DNA of 64,000 bases from Dendrophyllia cribrosa (GCA_024195265.1 JAJLRJ010000008.1:40602873-40666872); one strand, 5' to 3'; shown: positions 19,954 to 31,923, numbered from the stretch's first letter. Notes: generated by a model from the letters alone, not told the origin. Numbers and translations are program-made.

Positions 19954-20862
19954 ACCAGTCAATTCCAAGACCGCCCATCCCCCTCCCCGGGCATACCCCG
20001 GGCATTTGACGAGAGGTTAGCTCCGCATAGTGGGGCATTTGACGTGAAACGAGGCCCGACGGGGCGGGCATTTGACTTCAACAAAAACGTTGATCAGCGG
20101 TCGCAAAGTAAAAGATTTCGTAATCCATTCTTTCCGGTTCCACGTGTCTGTTGACTCGGTTGACCTTTGTCGTAAAATGTAAATATTCATTTATATTCTG
20201 GAGTTCCTGAGATGCCTTTTTTTGAAGTGTGGAGTGAAAACAAGGACATCCGAAAAGGCGTTTCAGCGGAAAATTATTCCGAGCTAGATAATATACGATT
20301 TATATGTTGGTCGAATTCAAAACCACAACTGAAATAGCGGCATGCATATTACAGCGTACGTGATCTCACCTCGAAAACAATCCGAACAGCACCAGTTTAT
20401 AGATTTGTCTTGGCAAGTCTACAAAATAATATATAATATGTTAAAAAAAATCATCCAGATCGGCTAAAAATTGTTTTGATATCGCAAATAGCGTTTAAGA
20501 ACAACTTCAGACTTTACATACTGAGGCTTCGTTGGCACCGAAGTTGCCAACTTCGTTTCAAAGTTCGCAATTTGGGTGGCAAACTGACAAAAGTAATTGA
20601 CAACTTCGCAACGTAGTATCAAATTTCCCAACGAACTTGGCAACTGGCGCGGCCAAAGTAAGCTGAAATCCACTGTAACTAGTTACTTTAATCCCTCCTT
20701 GCCCGGACGGTGGGGCATTTGACGCTCTGTGAAGCCCTGCCCGGTGGGGCATTTGACCGTATAAACTGCCCACATGTGGGACATTTGACAATTTTTTTTT
20801 AAAAAAGTCAAATGCCCGGGGGTTTGCCCGGGGGGGGATGGGCGGTCTTGGAATTGACTGGT
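19954..20862. mobile_element. TIR element, CCAGTCAATTCCAAG family, 909 bp
   Basis: The left end ACCAGTCAATTCCAAGACCG continues to CCCATCC and CGGGCATTTGAC. The right end is its inverse, ending GGTCTTGGAATTGACTGGT. The terminal repeats are ~60 bp. The interior repeats GTGGGGCATTTGAC several times and has no transposase. The element at 59924-60281 shares the CAGTCAATTCCAAG terminus. Confidence 0.8.
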
Positions 20863-21158
20863 GCATTAACCTGCTCGTTTAGGCCCTAACCCTTAAAAAA
20901 ACTTTAACATGCAAGGCTGATCAGACAGTATAATTTTCCTTTTTTAGAGCCAAGCTGGCAAAAATCTCCCCCCAAATGGCACAAAAACCAGTACAATTTG
21001 GCGCCGCATATAAGCTCCCGATCCAGGGCTAAGCCCATCTCTAAGAATTAATTTAAGCGGACTGCTCTTTCAACAAACGGTTCTGGATAGCTTGGCTTCT
21101 ATCCCCAGTGTTCGGGGAAAGCCCTGAGCGCGCGGGTGTGTGGGTGGGCGAGGGGGGT

Positions 21159-21183
21159 GGGGGGGGGGGGGGGGGGGGGGGGG
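21159..21183 (+). promoter_or_regulatory. G25 homopolymer in presumed 5'UTR
   Basis: Twenty-five consecutive G residues, an A, and nine more G lie 8-43 bp upstream of the phosphomutase ATG. If transcribed this would be a strong G-quadruplex former close to the initiation codon. It may also be polymorphic or a proximal promoter element. Confidence 0.5.
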
Positions 21184-21201
21184 AGGGGGGGGGTGTTGGA
21201 C

Positions 21202-24200
21202 ATGAAACAAATGGCGGAACTGCGACCTTTGTACCCGCGAAATTATCGCCTTATCCCCGTTAGTTCCCAGTCCTTTCTGGATCTTTGTCACAAATGCCTT
21301 TCACATGTCAGACTTGAAAACGGTCTAAAACTTCTCACGAAACATCCTGGCTTGAAAATGTTCCTTCGACGGGCATATGGACGGCTATCGACTGCCACAT
21401 CTTATCAACTCACAGGTAAATGTTGAATTTATTTCCTGCACAAGTTATTTTTCATAAGAAGATTTAAATAATCAAGTGCTAAGATTTGATTTTTCGTTCT
21501 CACGCTTGACTGAGCGATCGACGTAACAAATCATGAAGTGTACTTCACACTATATTGTTTGAGAATTATTCACTTCTACTTACGTTGTTGACCGTAGTTT
21601 CATGATATCAAAATATAAAAGTAGTTGTAATTTTTTGACTAATTTAAGGGATTTGAATTTTCGATTACACACCCGCGAGCCGAATACAACCTGTCGAATT
21701 TGCAGTTCCCTCAACTCGAAAAACCACATCGGCACATCCTTAAAACAATCAGGGAATTATTTGTTTCATTGATATATCATTCGGCATCTTCCAATGCCAC
21801 GGCGGCAGGATTTCTTTTCGGAGGCAATGACATTTTAATTTGCATACAAGACACGTGTTTATGAAGACCTGAGAGTGGAGGGGTGGGGCCGTACAAATTA
21901 AAACTGACAGGGAGGTGTGCAGTTTGGGGATTAATAAGATTTGGCAGGTATTTTTTGCATTTAGCTGTGACATACATGGATTTTTTGGCGGTTAAGTGTT
22001 GGTCTGTGGACATTTTTAGGGTTATTAAATTATGACTCATTTGCACCCTTTTCATCACTTTGAAACCATGGTGACCCTCCCCCCCCCCTTTCTCTGACCA
22101 CACCCAAATACATTTGGTGTAACCTCCAGTCATGACAACCAACCACCTTAGATGAAGTCCCAAAGTGTAAGTGTAAGGTTGTTAGGGACAACAAAAATGT
22201 TTGTAAAGAACTTGTTAACTATCAAACTATTTGCTCAGTTCTTTTGAATTTGGAAAGGAAACTGTTTGTTTCTAACTTGTTTCTAGGGTGAAGCTTTTGT
22301 AAAGAAAAATGTGTAATTTCAGACCCATCAGCTCCTTCGTATTATGCATAAGACTTGTGCCTCTGAGTGTAACACTTTTGTTTGTTTTTCTTGGATTATG
22401 CAAGACAACAACTTTTTATGCTCTGAAGAGTAACATTTGAAACAAATTCAAATGAGGCATCACTAAGGCTACAAACAGACCAAGATGCATGGTAGATTTT
22501 GTCAGGAGAATATGGTTGTTATTGGAGACCATTCAGATGTTTAGGTCTTGGACATTTTCATTGGACATTTGTCTCGCAAAGTTTCTTAATATTTACCATT
22601 CGCTATCTCTTATTGACTGACATGTTTTTGAAAGATTGCTTTACCTTATATGACATGTGCATTAAAATTCTCAAAATAATGCCTTTTCAGAAAAAGTTGC
22701 TGCAAGACTTAGTTCAACTAATGCCGCCACCAAAGAAAAGGTAATATTTAGTTTTACATATTTACAAAGTATACAATAATAAGATACCACCTCCCCCTCA
22801 GAATTTCTAATCACCTTCTGTGGGAAGAGTACTGATATTTCCTGAAACCACACAACAGGTGAACGTTACATCATGTTACATCTTTTTCATTACATTACCA
22901 AGCTTAACATTATTTCACCATCTTTTTTTATTTACACAATGGCTGTTATGAAGACCTGTAGCAGCAAAGAACTAATGATTAGAAATAAATTATAATAAGT
23001 AACAATAAATTTGTAGAAGCCCGTGGTTAAACAGCAGCGATGTTTTATTTCTTCAGAAAACCACTCAGCTTAAGAGAATGTTACAATCACCTGAGCTAGA
23101 ATTTATTATGGAGGCACATAATGGACTTGGTGCTAAAATAGTGCAAGAGGCAGGTCAGTAAGATGTGTGTAAAAGGAACTATGTTGTGGAGATTTTAGCA
23201 TTTTTGAGTCAAAACTACCTGATAGTACCTTTCTCATACGCAAAGTGCTTATACAGTAGAACGCTAAGAGGAAGATATCAAGTATTTTTTTTTTACAAGA
23301 GAGGATAATCACAATGATATGATAATGATAATGCTGATTCATATATTGAAGTGCCCACAATAATAGACATGATTTCTTGATATTCTCCCTTGTTTTATTT
23401 TATTCTGATGTGTGAAAATAATTATCCGACTTGTTAAATGTCTCACTCAAAATCTTGTAAGACTCAGTTTATTTATTTATCTGCCAATTTTTTTTTTTTT
23501 TATCTCCGTATTTTATTTCTGATGTGGTTTCTTATTTATTTATTTATTTATTTATTTATTTCTAAAAGCACCCGCCTCAATTAGCTTGATGCTACCTGCA
23601 GGTACCTACAATTTTGAAAATATGTATTTTATTTTGTTTAATAAAGATTCATTGATTGTACACTTTAAAAATTGGTCCAATTTTTTTTCAAGTTGCAATC
23701 CATTTCCATCCTGGCCATCTGCAGCCAAAGACACTTACTTTTACTTTTAGAGCACTAGTAGAATAATTTTAAACAAAACTGGACCATTATTTTTGGGGTT
23801 TCACTGATATAAAGATGTCTTTTGGCTTTTAAAAGTAACACTAGAAATGGTGACATAGCCCCTTCAAGTATAAGTTAGCATTATGATCATATTATTTAAA
23901 TTCAATGATATCATGATGTTAACTTAAACTAATTTTGTGAGGATCTGTTTTTTCAGTCAGTTCCATAGTTTGTATTATGATTTCTTTCATATTTATATAT
24001 TATGAAAAGAAGTCATAATTATACAAACAATGGAACTGACTGAAAGGAAATGATCCTCACAAGAATCATTTCTTCATTTTATTCAATAATTTTCTACAGT
24101 TTAATTTATTTCATATGTTTTCATTAAACTGTGACATTCATTCCTATTATGGGTGTTTATAAACTTACTAATGACCACTCCCAACATATATTCAGGCTTT

Positions 24201-27200
24201 AGTAGCTTAGTTGGTTAGAGCATCCCACTACTATTGCAAAGGTCACCATTCAAATCCCATTCAAAGTCTTAAGAATTTTTTCCATTAATTGTTCTAATTT
24301 GCTTCATTTTGTATGTTATTGTTTTTGGAATTATTTTCCAGGTTTTAAGGGTATATGGGGTAGTGGTTTGTCCATATCAGCACAGCTTGGAGTGCGTGAC
24401 AGCAATGAAGCATCCTGGACTCAAGTTATGGAGGTGATGGAATTCATGAGTGATGCCACAGACATCCCAATTTTACTGGATGCTGACACTGGTTATGGAA
24501 ACTTCAATAATGCTCGTCGTTTGGTGACGAAGCTTGAACAGAGAGGTGTTGCGGGGGCTTGTATTGAGGACAAGCTGTTCCCCAAGACGAACTCTTTGTT
24601 GGATGGCAGGGAACAACCTCTGGCTGATATCGATGAGTTCTGTGCAAAGATCAAAGCATGCAAGGGTACATGTATAGCTACACTTCATTTGTGAATACAG
24701 AATTTACAGGGGGGGGGGGGGGGGGACAGGGTGGGAACAGGCTCTGATATGAACTGAAAGAGTCTGAAGAGGGCAGAACTGTAATGTGTGAGCCCTGTGA
24801 TGTGTGAGCAAGGAGCTGGGAACTAGGAAGATTGGAGAAAGAAAGTGGGAAGTTAAGACCCCTCTGTTCCCCCAGAGGACACTCCATAAAAAGATGTGTT
24901 GGAGTTGAACAGCCTGCTTCTGGAAACTCTTTAAGACCAAAAGAGCTGATATGATTTTTAATTTTCTCCATTTTCAAGTCAAAATATCAAAACGTTTTTA
25001 ACCGATTTCATCGTAGGCAAAGCATTCCCACTTCAGTCCAAAAGTTGTCAAACATTATACAGTGTATACCCAATGTCAGACTGAAAGGGCTGAAAAACCA
25101 AGTCCTTAATTAGAGGGACTGTATCACACTATGCACATGCTCGTGAAAGCCTTTCCAGACTCTAAAATAGCAATTTGTACAAATTGTAGAAGTAAGGAAC
25201 ACAAATAAACACTTTCAAATAACAAAATTGAGAAAGGTCAATGCAATGTTACATTATCAATATATCAAACATGAGACACAGTGTTTCATTACAAGATCAA
25301 ACACTGAGAAGAGAGTTGAAAGTACGATGCGCAGTGAAGTATTTTTGACAACTTCGAGGTGTTTGATCTTGTGATGAAATACTGTGTTGAATGTTTGATA
25401 TTACTTCTCAAACAAAATGATTTTAGAAGGAGAAATTAAGGATGCAAAAATGAGGAGTGTTTCGTCTGATTTCCAAACACTCATTAAACATTAATTTCCT
25501 TTGTATTTTCTTTATGAATTATTAAAATGGGTTTGAGAAACAATGTTACAAATTGAGGGTTGTGAAACCTCCCCCCCCCCCTCTCCAACCCTACCCCCCC
25601 CCCCCCCATCCCCCCCCCCCCCCCCCAGCCCTACCCCCTCCTATACAATAAGGGTGATTTACTACTTCTGGCAGCCATTAGTAGCTAGTAACCTGCTGTT
25701 ATGGCTGGCAACTACAGTAAAGATGACCAGCCACATAAAGTTGAAAATGACTAAAGGATGACAGGCATGCATGGAAGTTTTTCCTTATTTTCTGACTGGC
25801 TACTTTCCTTGAGGAGCCAGCTTGAGTACCATATATATTTATTCATTTTATCCTGGAGTTGAAACTACAAGCAAAAAGTGACTGACTATTGTAATGTCTC
25901 ATTTCCTTGAACAGATACGCAGTCTGACCCAGACTTTTGCATCGTGGCCAGAGTTGAGGCATTTATTGCAGGCTGGGGTTTGGATGAGGCTCTCAAGCGA
26001 TCTGAGGCTTATCTCAATGCTGGAGCAGATGCAATCCTGATGCACAGCAAGAAATCCGATCCTTCAGATATTGAATCATTTGTAAAAGCTTGGAATAATC
26101 AGGTACATGGGTAATTGTACCACTCAGTCACACAATATCATCCCAATTTTTTTTACACTTTTCTCAATTGCCCCTTATTATACCTTTGGAGTCAATCTCT
26201 AAATTTATAGTCAAACATTTCATTTAGCCTGCTTTTGAAATTTTGATATTCATAGTTGTAAGTTTAAATGATAGCGACTCCCTTTAGTCATGATTGGGTG
26301 GGGGGGGGGGGGGGGGAGGTACTCCGGATTTAAAGTGACGGGATGTGTAACTGGGGACATACAGTAAATGAAAATCCCAAATAATCCCTAGGGTTAAAGC
26401 AAAATCCAAAAAAGTCCCCAAATCAAACCTCATTTGAATTCTCCTCTCACAAGAATCATTCCATTAACCCTTTAAGCCCTAAGAGTGATCAGAATCAAAG
26501 GTCATGAGAGTTTTGGACATGATCACACAAGATGAATTCTCTTGATATCCAAACAATTTCTCCCCACTACTTCTATAGGAAATGTATAGGACAACAGCTC
26601 CAGTTACATACACTTCTTCTGCTTTCAAAGGGTGTCCGCCTGTGATTGCATGATTGATTGACCTGATGCTATTTTGACAGGGCCCAGTGGTGATAGTCCC
26701 AACTAAGTATTACACAGTGCCGACAGATTTGTTTAGGGAATGGGGCATATCACTGGTGATCTGGGCAAATCACAACTTGAGAGCATCGATATCAGCCATG
26801 CAAGATGTCACACAGCAAATCTACAAAGACCAATCATTAGTTAATGTGGAGAAGAGGGTAAGTACTAGGTTTTTTTTGTCTATACTGTGCATGTAAACGT
26901 AGACAGTAAATAAATATGCTATCAGCCACAGTGTCACAGCAAGTCTGTTAACAGGAGGTTGTTAACAATAGAACTGCCAACACCCACCACCAGAATGACA
27001 GCTGTGACAATGATGCAAACCATTTATCCACCAGGAAACTGTAAAAAGATTGCATATCAAATTCACTAAAGCTCAATGGCACTAGACCTGAATCACGCAA
27101 AGACCTTTCCACACTTTTCACAGACTAAAAATTAATTCTACAAAAGCCGACACAACAAACATTAAAACCTTTAATATTTTGTTCTTTTAAGACTAGCTTT

Positions 27201-27332
27201 AGCTAGCTTTTAGGATTAGCCTTATTTAATTTTCTGTTTGCTTCTCAGGTTGCACCAGTAAAGGAGGTTTTCCGTTTACAAAAAGATGATGAATTGAAAG
27301 AGGCAGAAAAGAAATATCTTCCTCAAAAATGA
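21202..27332 (+). CDS. phosphoenolpyruvate phosphomutase, 7 exons
   Basis: Interconverts phosphoenolpyruvate and phosphonopyruvate, the C-P bond-forming entry step to phosphonates such as 2-aminoethylphosphonate; isocitrate-lyase superfamily. Exons: 21202-21415, 22691-22740, 23057-23153, 24342-24665, 25915-26102, 26681-26857, 27249-27332; all GT..AG and in phase, 377 residues. The core starts near residue 92. Active-site signatures: WGSGLSISA (126-134), [19 protein letters not shown] with D167/D169 for Mg2+, [10 protein letters not shown] (196-205, the mutase-specific loop), [11 protein letters not shown] (R241) and LMHSKK (H272). Length beyond the ~295-residue mussel enzyme is due to an ~85-residue N-terminal extension rich in Arg/Lys/Leu/Ser ([16 protein letters not shown]), possibly a mitochondrial presequence. 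A second ATG at 21211 is an alternative start. ATTAAA at 27345-27350 is a poly(A) candidate. No decarboxylase or transaminase partner lies in the window. Confidence 0.95.
23532..23562. repeat. TTTA microsatellite
   Basis: About seven and a half TTAT/TTTA units in phosphomutase intron 3. Confidence 0.85.
23690..23860. repeat. interspersed repeat (GCAGCCAAAGACA family), copy 2, uninterrupted
   Basis: Matches 7480-7800 without the MITE: CATTTCCATCCTGGCCATC, GCAGCCAAAGACA, AAAACTGGACCATTATTTTT and TTTTGGCTTTTAAAAGT. Confidence 0.6.
23934..24063. mobile_element. foldback MITE in phosphomutase intron
   Basis: The left arm TTTTGTGAGGATCTG..TCAGTCAGTTCCATAG is mirrored by the right arm CAATGGAACTGACTGAAAGG..GATCCTCACAAG; the centre is an AT-rich stretch near 23998. 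Confidence 0.75.
24190..24275 (+). repeat. tRNA-derived SINE head
   Basis: A-box-like TAGCTTAGTTGGTTAGAGCA followed by a degenerate B-box (CATTCAAATCCCATTC). Intronic. The flanking poly-T at 24276-24281 is short. Confidence 0.5.
25256..25408. mobile_element. foldback MITE in phosphomutase intron
   Basis: The left arm ATATCAAACATGAGACACAG and CAAGATCAAACACTGAGAAG is inverted in the right arm (GGTGTTTGATCTTGTGATG, AATGTTTGATATTAC). About 150 bp. Confidence 0.7.
25571..25626. repeat. cluster of three poly-C runs
   Basis: C11 (25571-25581), C14 (25594-25607) and C17 (25610-25626), separated by short CT/CAT interruptions and CCCTACC words. Confidence 0.85.
26300..26360. mobile_element. truncated poly-G-ended element
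   Basis: G17 (26300-26316) followed by AGGTACTCCGGA and, shortly after, GGATGTG. This repeats the order seen at the end of 5092-5484 (G-run, AGGT.ACTC), so it is probably one end of a related element. The other end was not found. Confidence 0.45.
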
Positions 27333-27461
27333 TAACAGTATTCTATTAAATGTTTCATAGTCTTTCAATTAACCAGCATCAGCTGTTTCTAGCTATAGAA
27401 ATGTATGTTTTTTAAGGGATGTAAAATAATGATTTCTAAAATTACCAGTGTCTATTGTGCA

Positions 27462-27487
27462 CCCCCCCCCCCCCCCCCCCCCCCCCC
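27462..27487. repeat. C26 homopolymer
   Basis: Twenty-six uninterrupted C residues 130 bp downstream of the phosphomutase stop codon, within or just past its 3'UTR. Confidence 0.9.
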
Positions 27488-27509
27488 ATACAACTATAAC
27501 TTTACTAGC

Positions 27510-27806
27510 CTTCCCATTAAACGGCGACACCCATGACTGTTTTGGCCATCCTGATTGTGATGCTGCAAGTCTGTTTCAAATGCACCATGTGGTACATTTT
27601 TCTGTACTATGTGATAAACCTTTTTGAATCGCGTGATCGCACTTCCTTTGAGCAGTGTTTGAACTCGAACACATGATACAAAAAAAGGGCATCACATGGT
27701 ACAGGCAAATGTACTACGCGATGCATTAGAAATCGGGTCAAAGTATCACAATCGTTATTCTGCAGGCGGTAAAAACATTCATGGGTGTCACGGTTTACTG
27801 GGAAGA
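27510..27806. mobile_element. TIR element, ~297 bp
   Basis: The left end CTTCCCATTAAACGGCGACA followed by CCCATGA is inversely repeated at the right as CATGGGTGTCACGG and TTTACTGGGAAG. Non-coding. Confidence 0.65.
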
Positions 27807-28959
27807 GCAGTAATACAACCACTTAGTTAATACAACCACCCCGTTACTACGACCACTTTTTGGGAGCACAAAAAAGTGCTCATTTAGTCAATTTCTCATC
27901 TAAAACAACCTCGTGACATTTATGGCCCAATAGTTGTTGTATTAATGAAGTTATACTGTCATGTGCTCTGTGTTTGATCACACCATGCCTTGTAGTCTTT
28001 TTATGTGTAGATAATAGTTCAACATATTTGAAACTTTCATGCTGTTTGCAGTCTCAATTTTGTTCGTCTCTTCTAGTTGACTCGTTTCAGTTTTGTTAGC
28101 TTTTCTTGGATTTATGAAAACAGGGCAGTGCCAGGGAGTTTTGCAGTTTCTTCTTGAAATTATCTTGCTTGCATGTTTGACTGTTAATATACAACTTAAA
28201 TGTTGTCTTTAATGAGAGCTTTGTGCAGTTGTTACCCCTGTAAAGTTTGGAAAAGCAAGAATTGCTTATTAATATACACCTAATTGCAATAACGTTGTCA
28301 TAGAAAAATGAAAAAAAACTGATAAAAGGCCAATAGGAATTAATTAAGGCATACAAAGAAATGCCCAAAGAAACGACCACAAAATGCCTCTTAATTTCAC
28401 AGACGTGTGGTTTTCTGTAAATGTTGCAAGCTATGATGGTTAAGCTAATTACTTCCTATTTGGCTTTTTTCATTTTTCATACGTTATTGCAATTAGGTTA
28501 GCCTGCGAGCAAGCTCTTGGGCCCAACCCCCGCTCCCGAGCCTAACCCGGAGAGTTTTTTGACTAGTGGGTTGAGACAGCACAGCATGTTCCAAAGTTTG
28601 AATAGCGGTGATTAAGATGAGAAAAACTATTTTGAAGTCTGATTTGCAGTGATCACAGTGAATTTTGCAGGCAAATCAGAATAATATATTCAAATATTTA
28701 ATAGAAATGTATTTTGAAGAGGTGGTACATGAGCAAGATTGTCATGTTTCACATCTATTGTAGAAAAATGGAGATTAATAAAGTTTTGATCAAACGATGT
28801 GTACAATGGAATTAAACCAAGCAAAAAGTATTTTCTTTGTGTCATTGATTAAAGGTAAATGACCCCTTATGCAAGCAGGGATGTAGCTTGGATTTAAAAT
28901 GGTGCATGATAGTCCATTAGTCGTTGATAGTTCAAACTCGCACTCGTGCTCACATCGCT

Positions 28960-29060
28960 TCATTTCTTTCAGGATCGGCCATTTGCAGCCAAAGACAGTT
29001 ATTGATAAAACTGGCTCATTATTTTAGCTTCCAAATGATACAAATAAGTTTCATGGCTTC
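28960..29060. repeat. GCAGCCAAAGACA-family repeat, copy 3, diverged
   Basis: Retains TTTGCAGCCAAAGACAGT, AAACTGGCTCATTATTTT and CATGGCTTCTCAAAAG in the same order as the copies at 7480 and 23690. Confidence 0.45.
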
Positions 29061-29326
29061 TCAAAAGCGAGCATTAAAAACGAGGAGTATTTTGAATTCG
29101 CTTTCATTACAATTTTCTTTGTACCGATCCCCATTATTTAAATGCTGGAACATTTAGAACTAAGAATCAATTACACCCAAATAGATCTCTCTAATACTGG
29201 GTGGGTCGGTTTGCAGTTAAAGCCTACGTAAGTTCCTTGGCACTTTTAGAGATCTTATAACTGGCATGGCTTACAAGCTACAGTGTGTATGTTATATAGA
29301 CAAGGAAATGGACTGTGGACCATTTA

Positions 29327-29681
29327 CACTTCATTTGCAATAAGCGGAAGCATAAGCGCTCCTGCCCTGTGAAAACGGGCCCGACATAAGCATAAACGCA
29401 AGCATAAACATAGGATCAACTTAATGTGTCAAAGTTCGTTTACACTGGACGCAAATTCTTTTAAGAATTTGGTTTTCACTAGCGACAAGCATAAGCATAC
29501 GAATTTGCGTCACGTGCAAACGAGCATTGACATAAGCATAAACTTGATCCTTTTGCTTATGTCGGGCCCGTTTTCACTGGACATAAGTGCATCAGTTATG
29601 GATGTAAACAAAGGTTATTGTTGTTGTTGTGCTGTGGTATGTTATGCTTCCGCTTATGCTTATGTCACAAATGAAACTGAA
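29327..29681. mobile_element. TIR element rich in CATAAGCATAA words
   Basis: The left end CTTCATTTGCAATAAGCGGA with AGCATAAGC is inverted at the right end (GCTTCCGCTTATGCTTATG then CACAAATGAAAC). Further in, GTGAAAACGGGCCCGACATA is inverted at 29555-29580. The interior is built from CATAAGCATAA words on both strands. Confidence 0.7.
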
Positions 29682-29894
29682 ACCGGGCTTTAGTCTGGTA
29701 AAATAACTACACGCACCTTTTTTCACATGCCTGGTTATATTTTAGTGCCTGTGATTCACATTTAAGGGGGGAGGGGCTCTGCTCGGCCTATGTTTGTCGT
29801 TTTTAATATCGTGGCTCATTTCCTTTGACCATGCATTTGAGCACAACAATAACAACAAACAACTCTTGAATTGGTATAAACTATTTAAAATAAT

Positions 29895-30155
29895 TTATTT
29901 TACAACTCCAAATACTTGATAATACAATTTGTCATCTACATCTTGAATTATCCCATCAATCTTCGATCCCAAACACATGCCTTCCATCCTTAATACTGAT
30001 GTTTTAACCCAAAAAATGCCATAAGACCTGTCTGTCACTCCTTTCTTAGTAGCTTTTGTTGTTATTATGGAAAACTGCAACCAGATCCTATCTTTTTTCA
30101 GCCTGACAAAACATTTCTCAGTGGATCCTAGTGTTTTCGAATAATTCACTAACAA
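29895..30155 (-). CDS. coding-like ORF, possible terminal exon of an unrecognised gene
   Basis: An 86-codon minus-strand frame of unusually protein-like composition (STEKCFVRLKKDRIWLQFSI, FWVKTSVLRMEGMCLGSKID, DDKLYYQVFGVVK). It opens just after an AG that could be an acceptor (ATTTTAG, 30160 region). Its stop codon overlaps an AATAAA (GTAAAATAAATTA), which suits a last exon. I do not recognise the family. An upstream frame continuing through one in-frame TAG (ETFAQAIFSTHEF) could mean a retrocopy with a stop. Chance ORF remains possible. Confidence 0.35.
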   Translation of the reverse strand: MLVNYSKTLGSTEKCFVRLKKDRIWLQFSIITTKATKKGVTDRSYGIFWVKTSVLRMEGMCLGSKIDGIIQDVDDKLYYQVFGVVK

Positions 30156-30450
30156 CTAAAATTCATGAGTGCTGAAAATAGCTTGTGCAAAAGTCTCCAT
30201 TACTGCTGTGTCAAATTTGTTGTTTGCTGACACCGATTTTGCAGTTTGGAAACAAAATCAAAAGATCAGAGATCAGTTGTTCGAAAGCTAGATAACCTTT
30301 TAATTCCCAATATAAAAACAAATTCTCCTTTCTTGTCCCCAGACGTTTCTTATAGAAAAAGTACGGAGAAGTTGTTAAAATATCAAGAAAATTCACCTTG
30401 GGTGATCATATACTTAATTGTCATGACCTCGTATGACTTTGTATGGTTCC

Positions 30451-30572
30451 AACTTTTGAGAATGTCAAGGAAATTGTATGGTGTGACCATTCAAATAAAA
30501 CCTCTTTGGCAGTACTTTTGCATGGTACCATTTGTTTTTCAATATTTTACAAAATGAAATGTGGGATTTTAT
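30451..30572 (-). mobile_element. TAACCCTTT-family MITE, partial reversed copy D
   Basis: The minus strand shares CAAATGGTACCATGCAAAAG, AGGTTTTATTTGAATGGTCA and CACCATA with copies B and C. The terminal repeats are missing. Confidence 0.65.
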
Positions 30573-31127
30573 ATGAATTTACATAATCAACCTACAAGTT
30601 AATGAAGATCGTGTACATCTTTCTTGGCAATGTTGTTTAACCGACGTGAGTTGTTTTCATATCCCAAATAAAATAACTTTGACAACAAGGTCAGAAAACA
30701 GAATTTTAAGTACAAAAATACCGAGCAAACATAAGCTTAAAAATGGTTAGAAGAACATTTCTTTAGTAAATTTATTTAATAACACAAAAGTGTGAAGTTT
30801 GGCAGAAATTAAGGAAGTCAGGTTTATGTGAAAAACAGCTCCATTGAATAACTGTCAGTCATCTGTCGGGACACTGTCAACTGAATGTTGGCCGTAGTTC
30901 ATGAATTTATTTTCATATACACATTATTACAGTCGACCAACTATAGGCCGACAAACAGCCGACAGTTTACCCACAGTTTTCTGAAGTCTCTGGTTAAAGT
31001 GTCAACTAACTCTTAGCTGACATTTGGCCGATAGGAGCTGTTCTTTAATTCTACCTAAATTAATTACAATTAAATGGCCTTGATGTCCTTGGAACAATTT
31101 GCTGAAATGTGCACTTTACATTATAAA

Positions 31128-31512
31128 TAGGCCCCGGGGAGGTGACAAGGGGGGGGGGGGGGGGGGGGGGGGGGTGTGGGAGGGGGGAGGGGGTGGGAGG
31201 GGGTTGAGGGGGGAGCGGGGGGAATGGTATGGGGGCTCCGATATGAAAATGACAGGAGTGCTCGTTGTACCTGTTAGGGGTCAAAATTTGTAGATTGGTA
31301 ATGCTTAGGGTGCTGAAATCTAAAATGACCCTGGTTAGAATTATTGCAGTACACAAATATGTACCTTTTAGGGTTTTAAACAAACAAAAAAAAGAATATA
31401 TCTTGTGTTGTTTAAAACCGGTACCTCTTAGGGGTAAAAATATATTTGAGGGGTAAAAATTTTCGACAAACGCCCCTGTCATTTTTATATGGGCGTCCCT
31501 CTCCAGGAAAAA
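31128..31512. mobile_element. poly-G-ended element with TATATGGGCGTCCC-type end
   Basis: Opens with CCCCGGGGAGGTGACAA and G26 (31149-31174) followed by a long G-rich tract. The body carries GATATGAAAATGACAG and TTGTACCTGTTAGGGGTCAA. It closes with CTGTCATTTTTATATGGGCG TCCCTCTCC, inversely related to GGGGGCTCCGATATGAAAAT. Fragments at 59800-59880 share TTGTACCT..AGGG..TAAAATTTGT and GCCCATATAAAA. Confidence 0.55.
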
Positions 31513-31899
31513 GGCCATCTACACCTGTATCATGAAATTTAACTGCAAGACTGCTACTATTAACTCTCATACCCCACTCATACTGGCTAAACCAGGTTTC
31601 AAATATTTACATTTGTCTACCTTGTTACATGAAATTTCTGTAACATCAAATATTATTGCAGTTTTGTTATGAACATACTTTGTGACACAACATTTTCATG
31701 ATTTTGCAAAATAATTTTTTCCAATGAACTGCTTTGATTGGAAAGATTGCAAACAATTTTTAACAAAACAACGTAAACTTTGGTTTAAATGGGGTATAGG
31801 TTGTTAAATAATAAGCAAGGGAGACTAAAACTTTGATACAGTTAACCCCCACAATGATCCAGGAAATATCCATGCTCACCCATGTAAGGGAAATACCGA

Positions 31900-31923
31900 G
31901 GGGGGGGGGGGGGGGGGGGGGGG
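31900..31923. repeat. G24 homopolymer
   Basis: Follows GAAATACCGA and precedes CTTTTAAAAGCC; no element boundary could be fixed. Confidence 0.9.

Larger units (their letters stand above)
17648..21201. other. intergenic region between divergent PPM1D-like and phosphomutase genes
   Basis: Contains the putative PPM1D promoter side (17648-18000, no clear TATA box), two ATT microsatellites, a retrotransposon relic (19399-19675), a 909-bp TIR element (19954-20862) and the G-rich 5' flank of the phosphomutase gene. Confidence 0.55.

Noticed and set aside
31060..31518. 152-codon minus-strand Pro-rich ORF
   Set aside because: Its Pro-rich centre is the translation of the G26 and following G-rich tract inside a repeat element.
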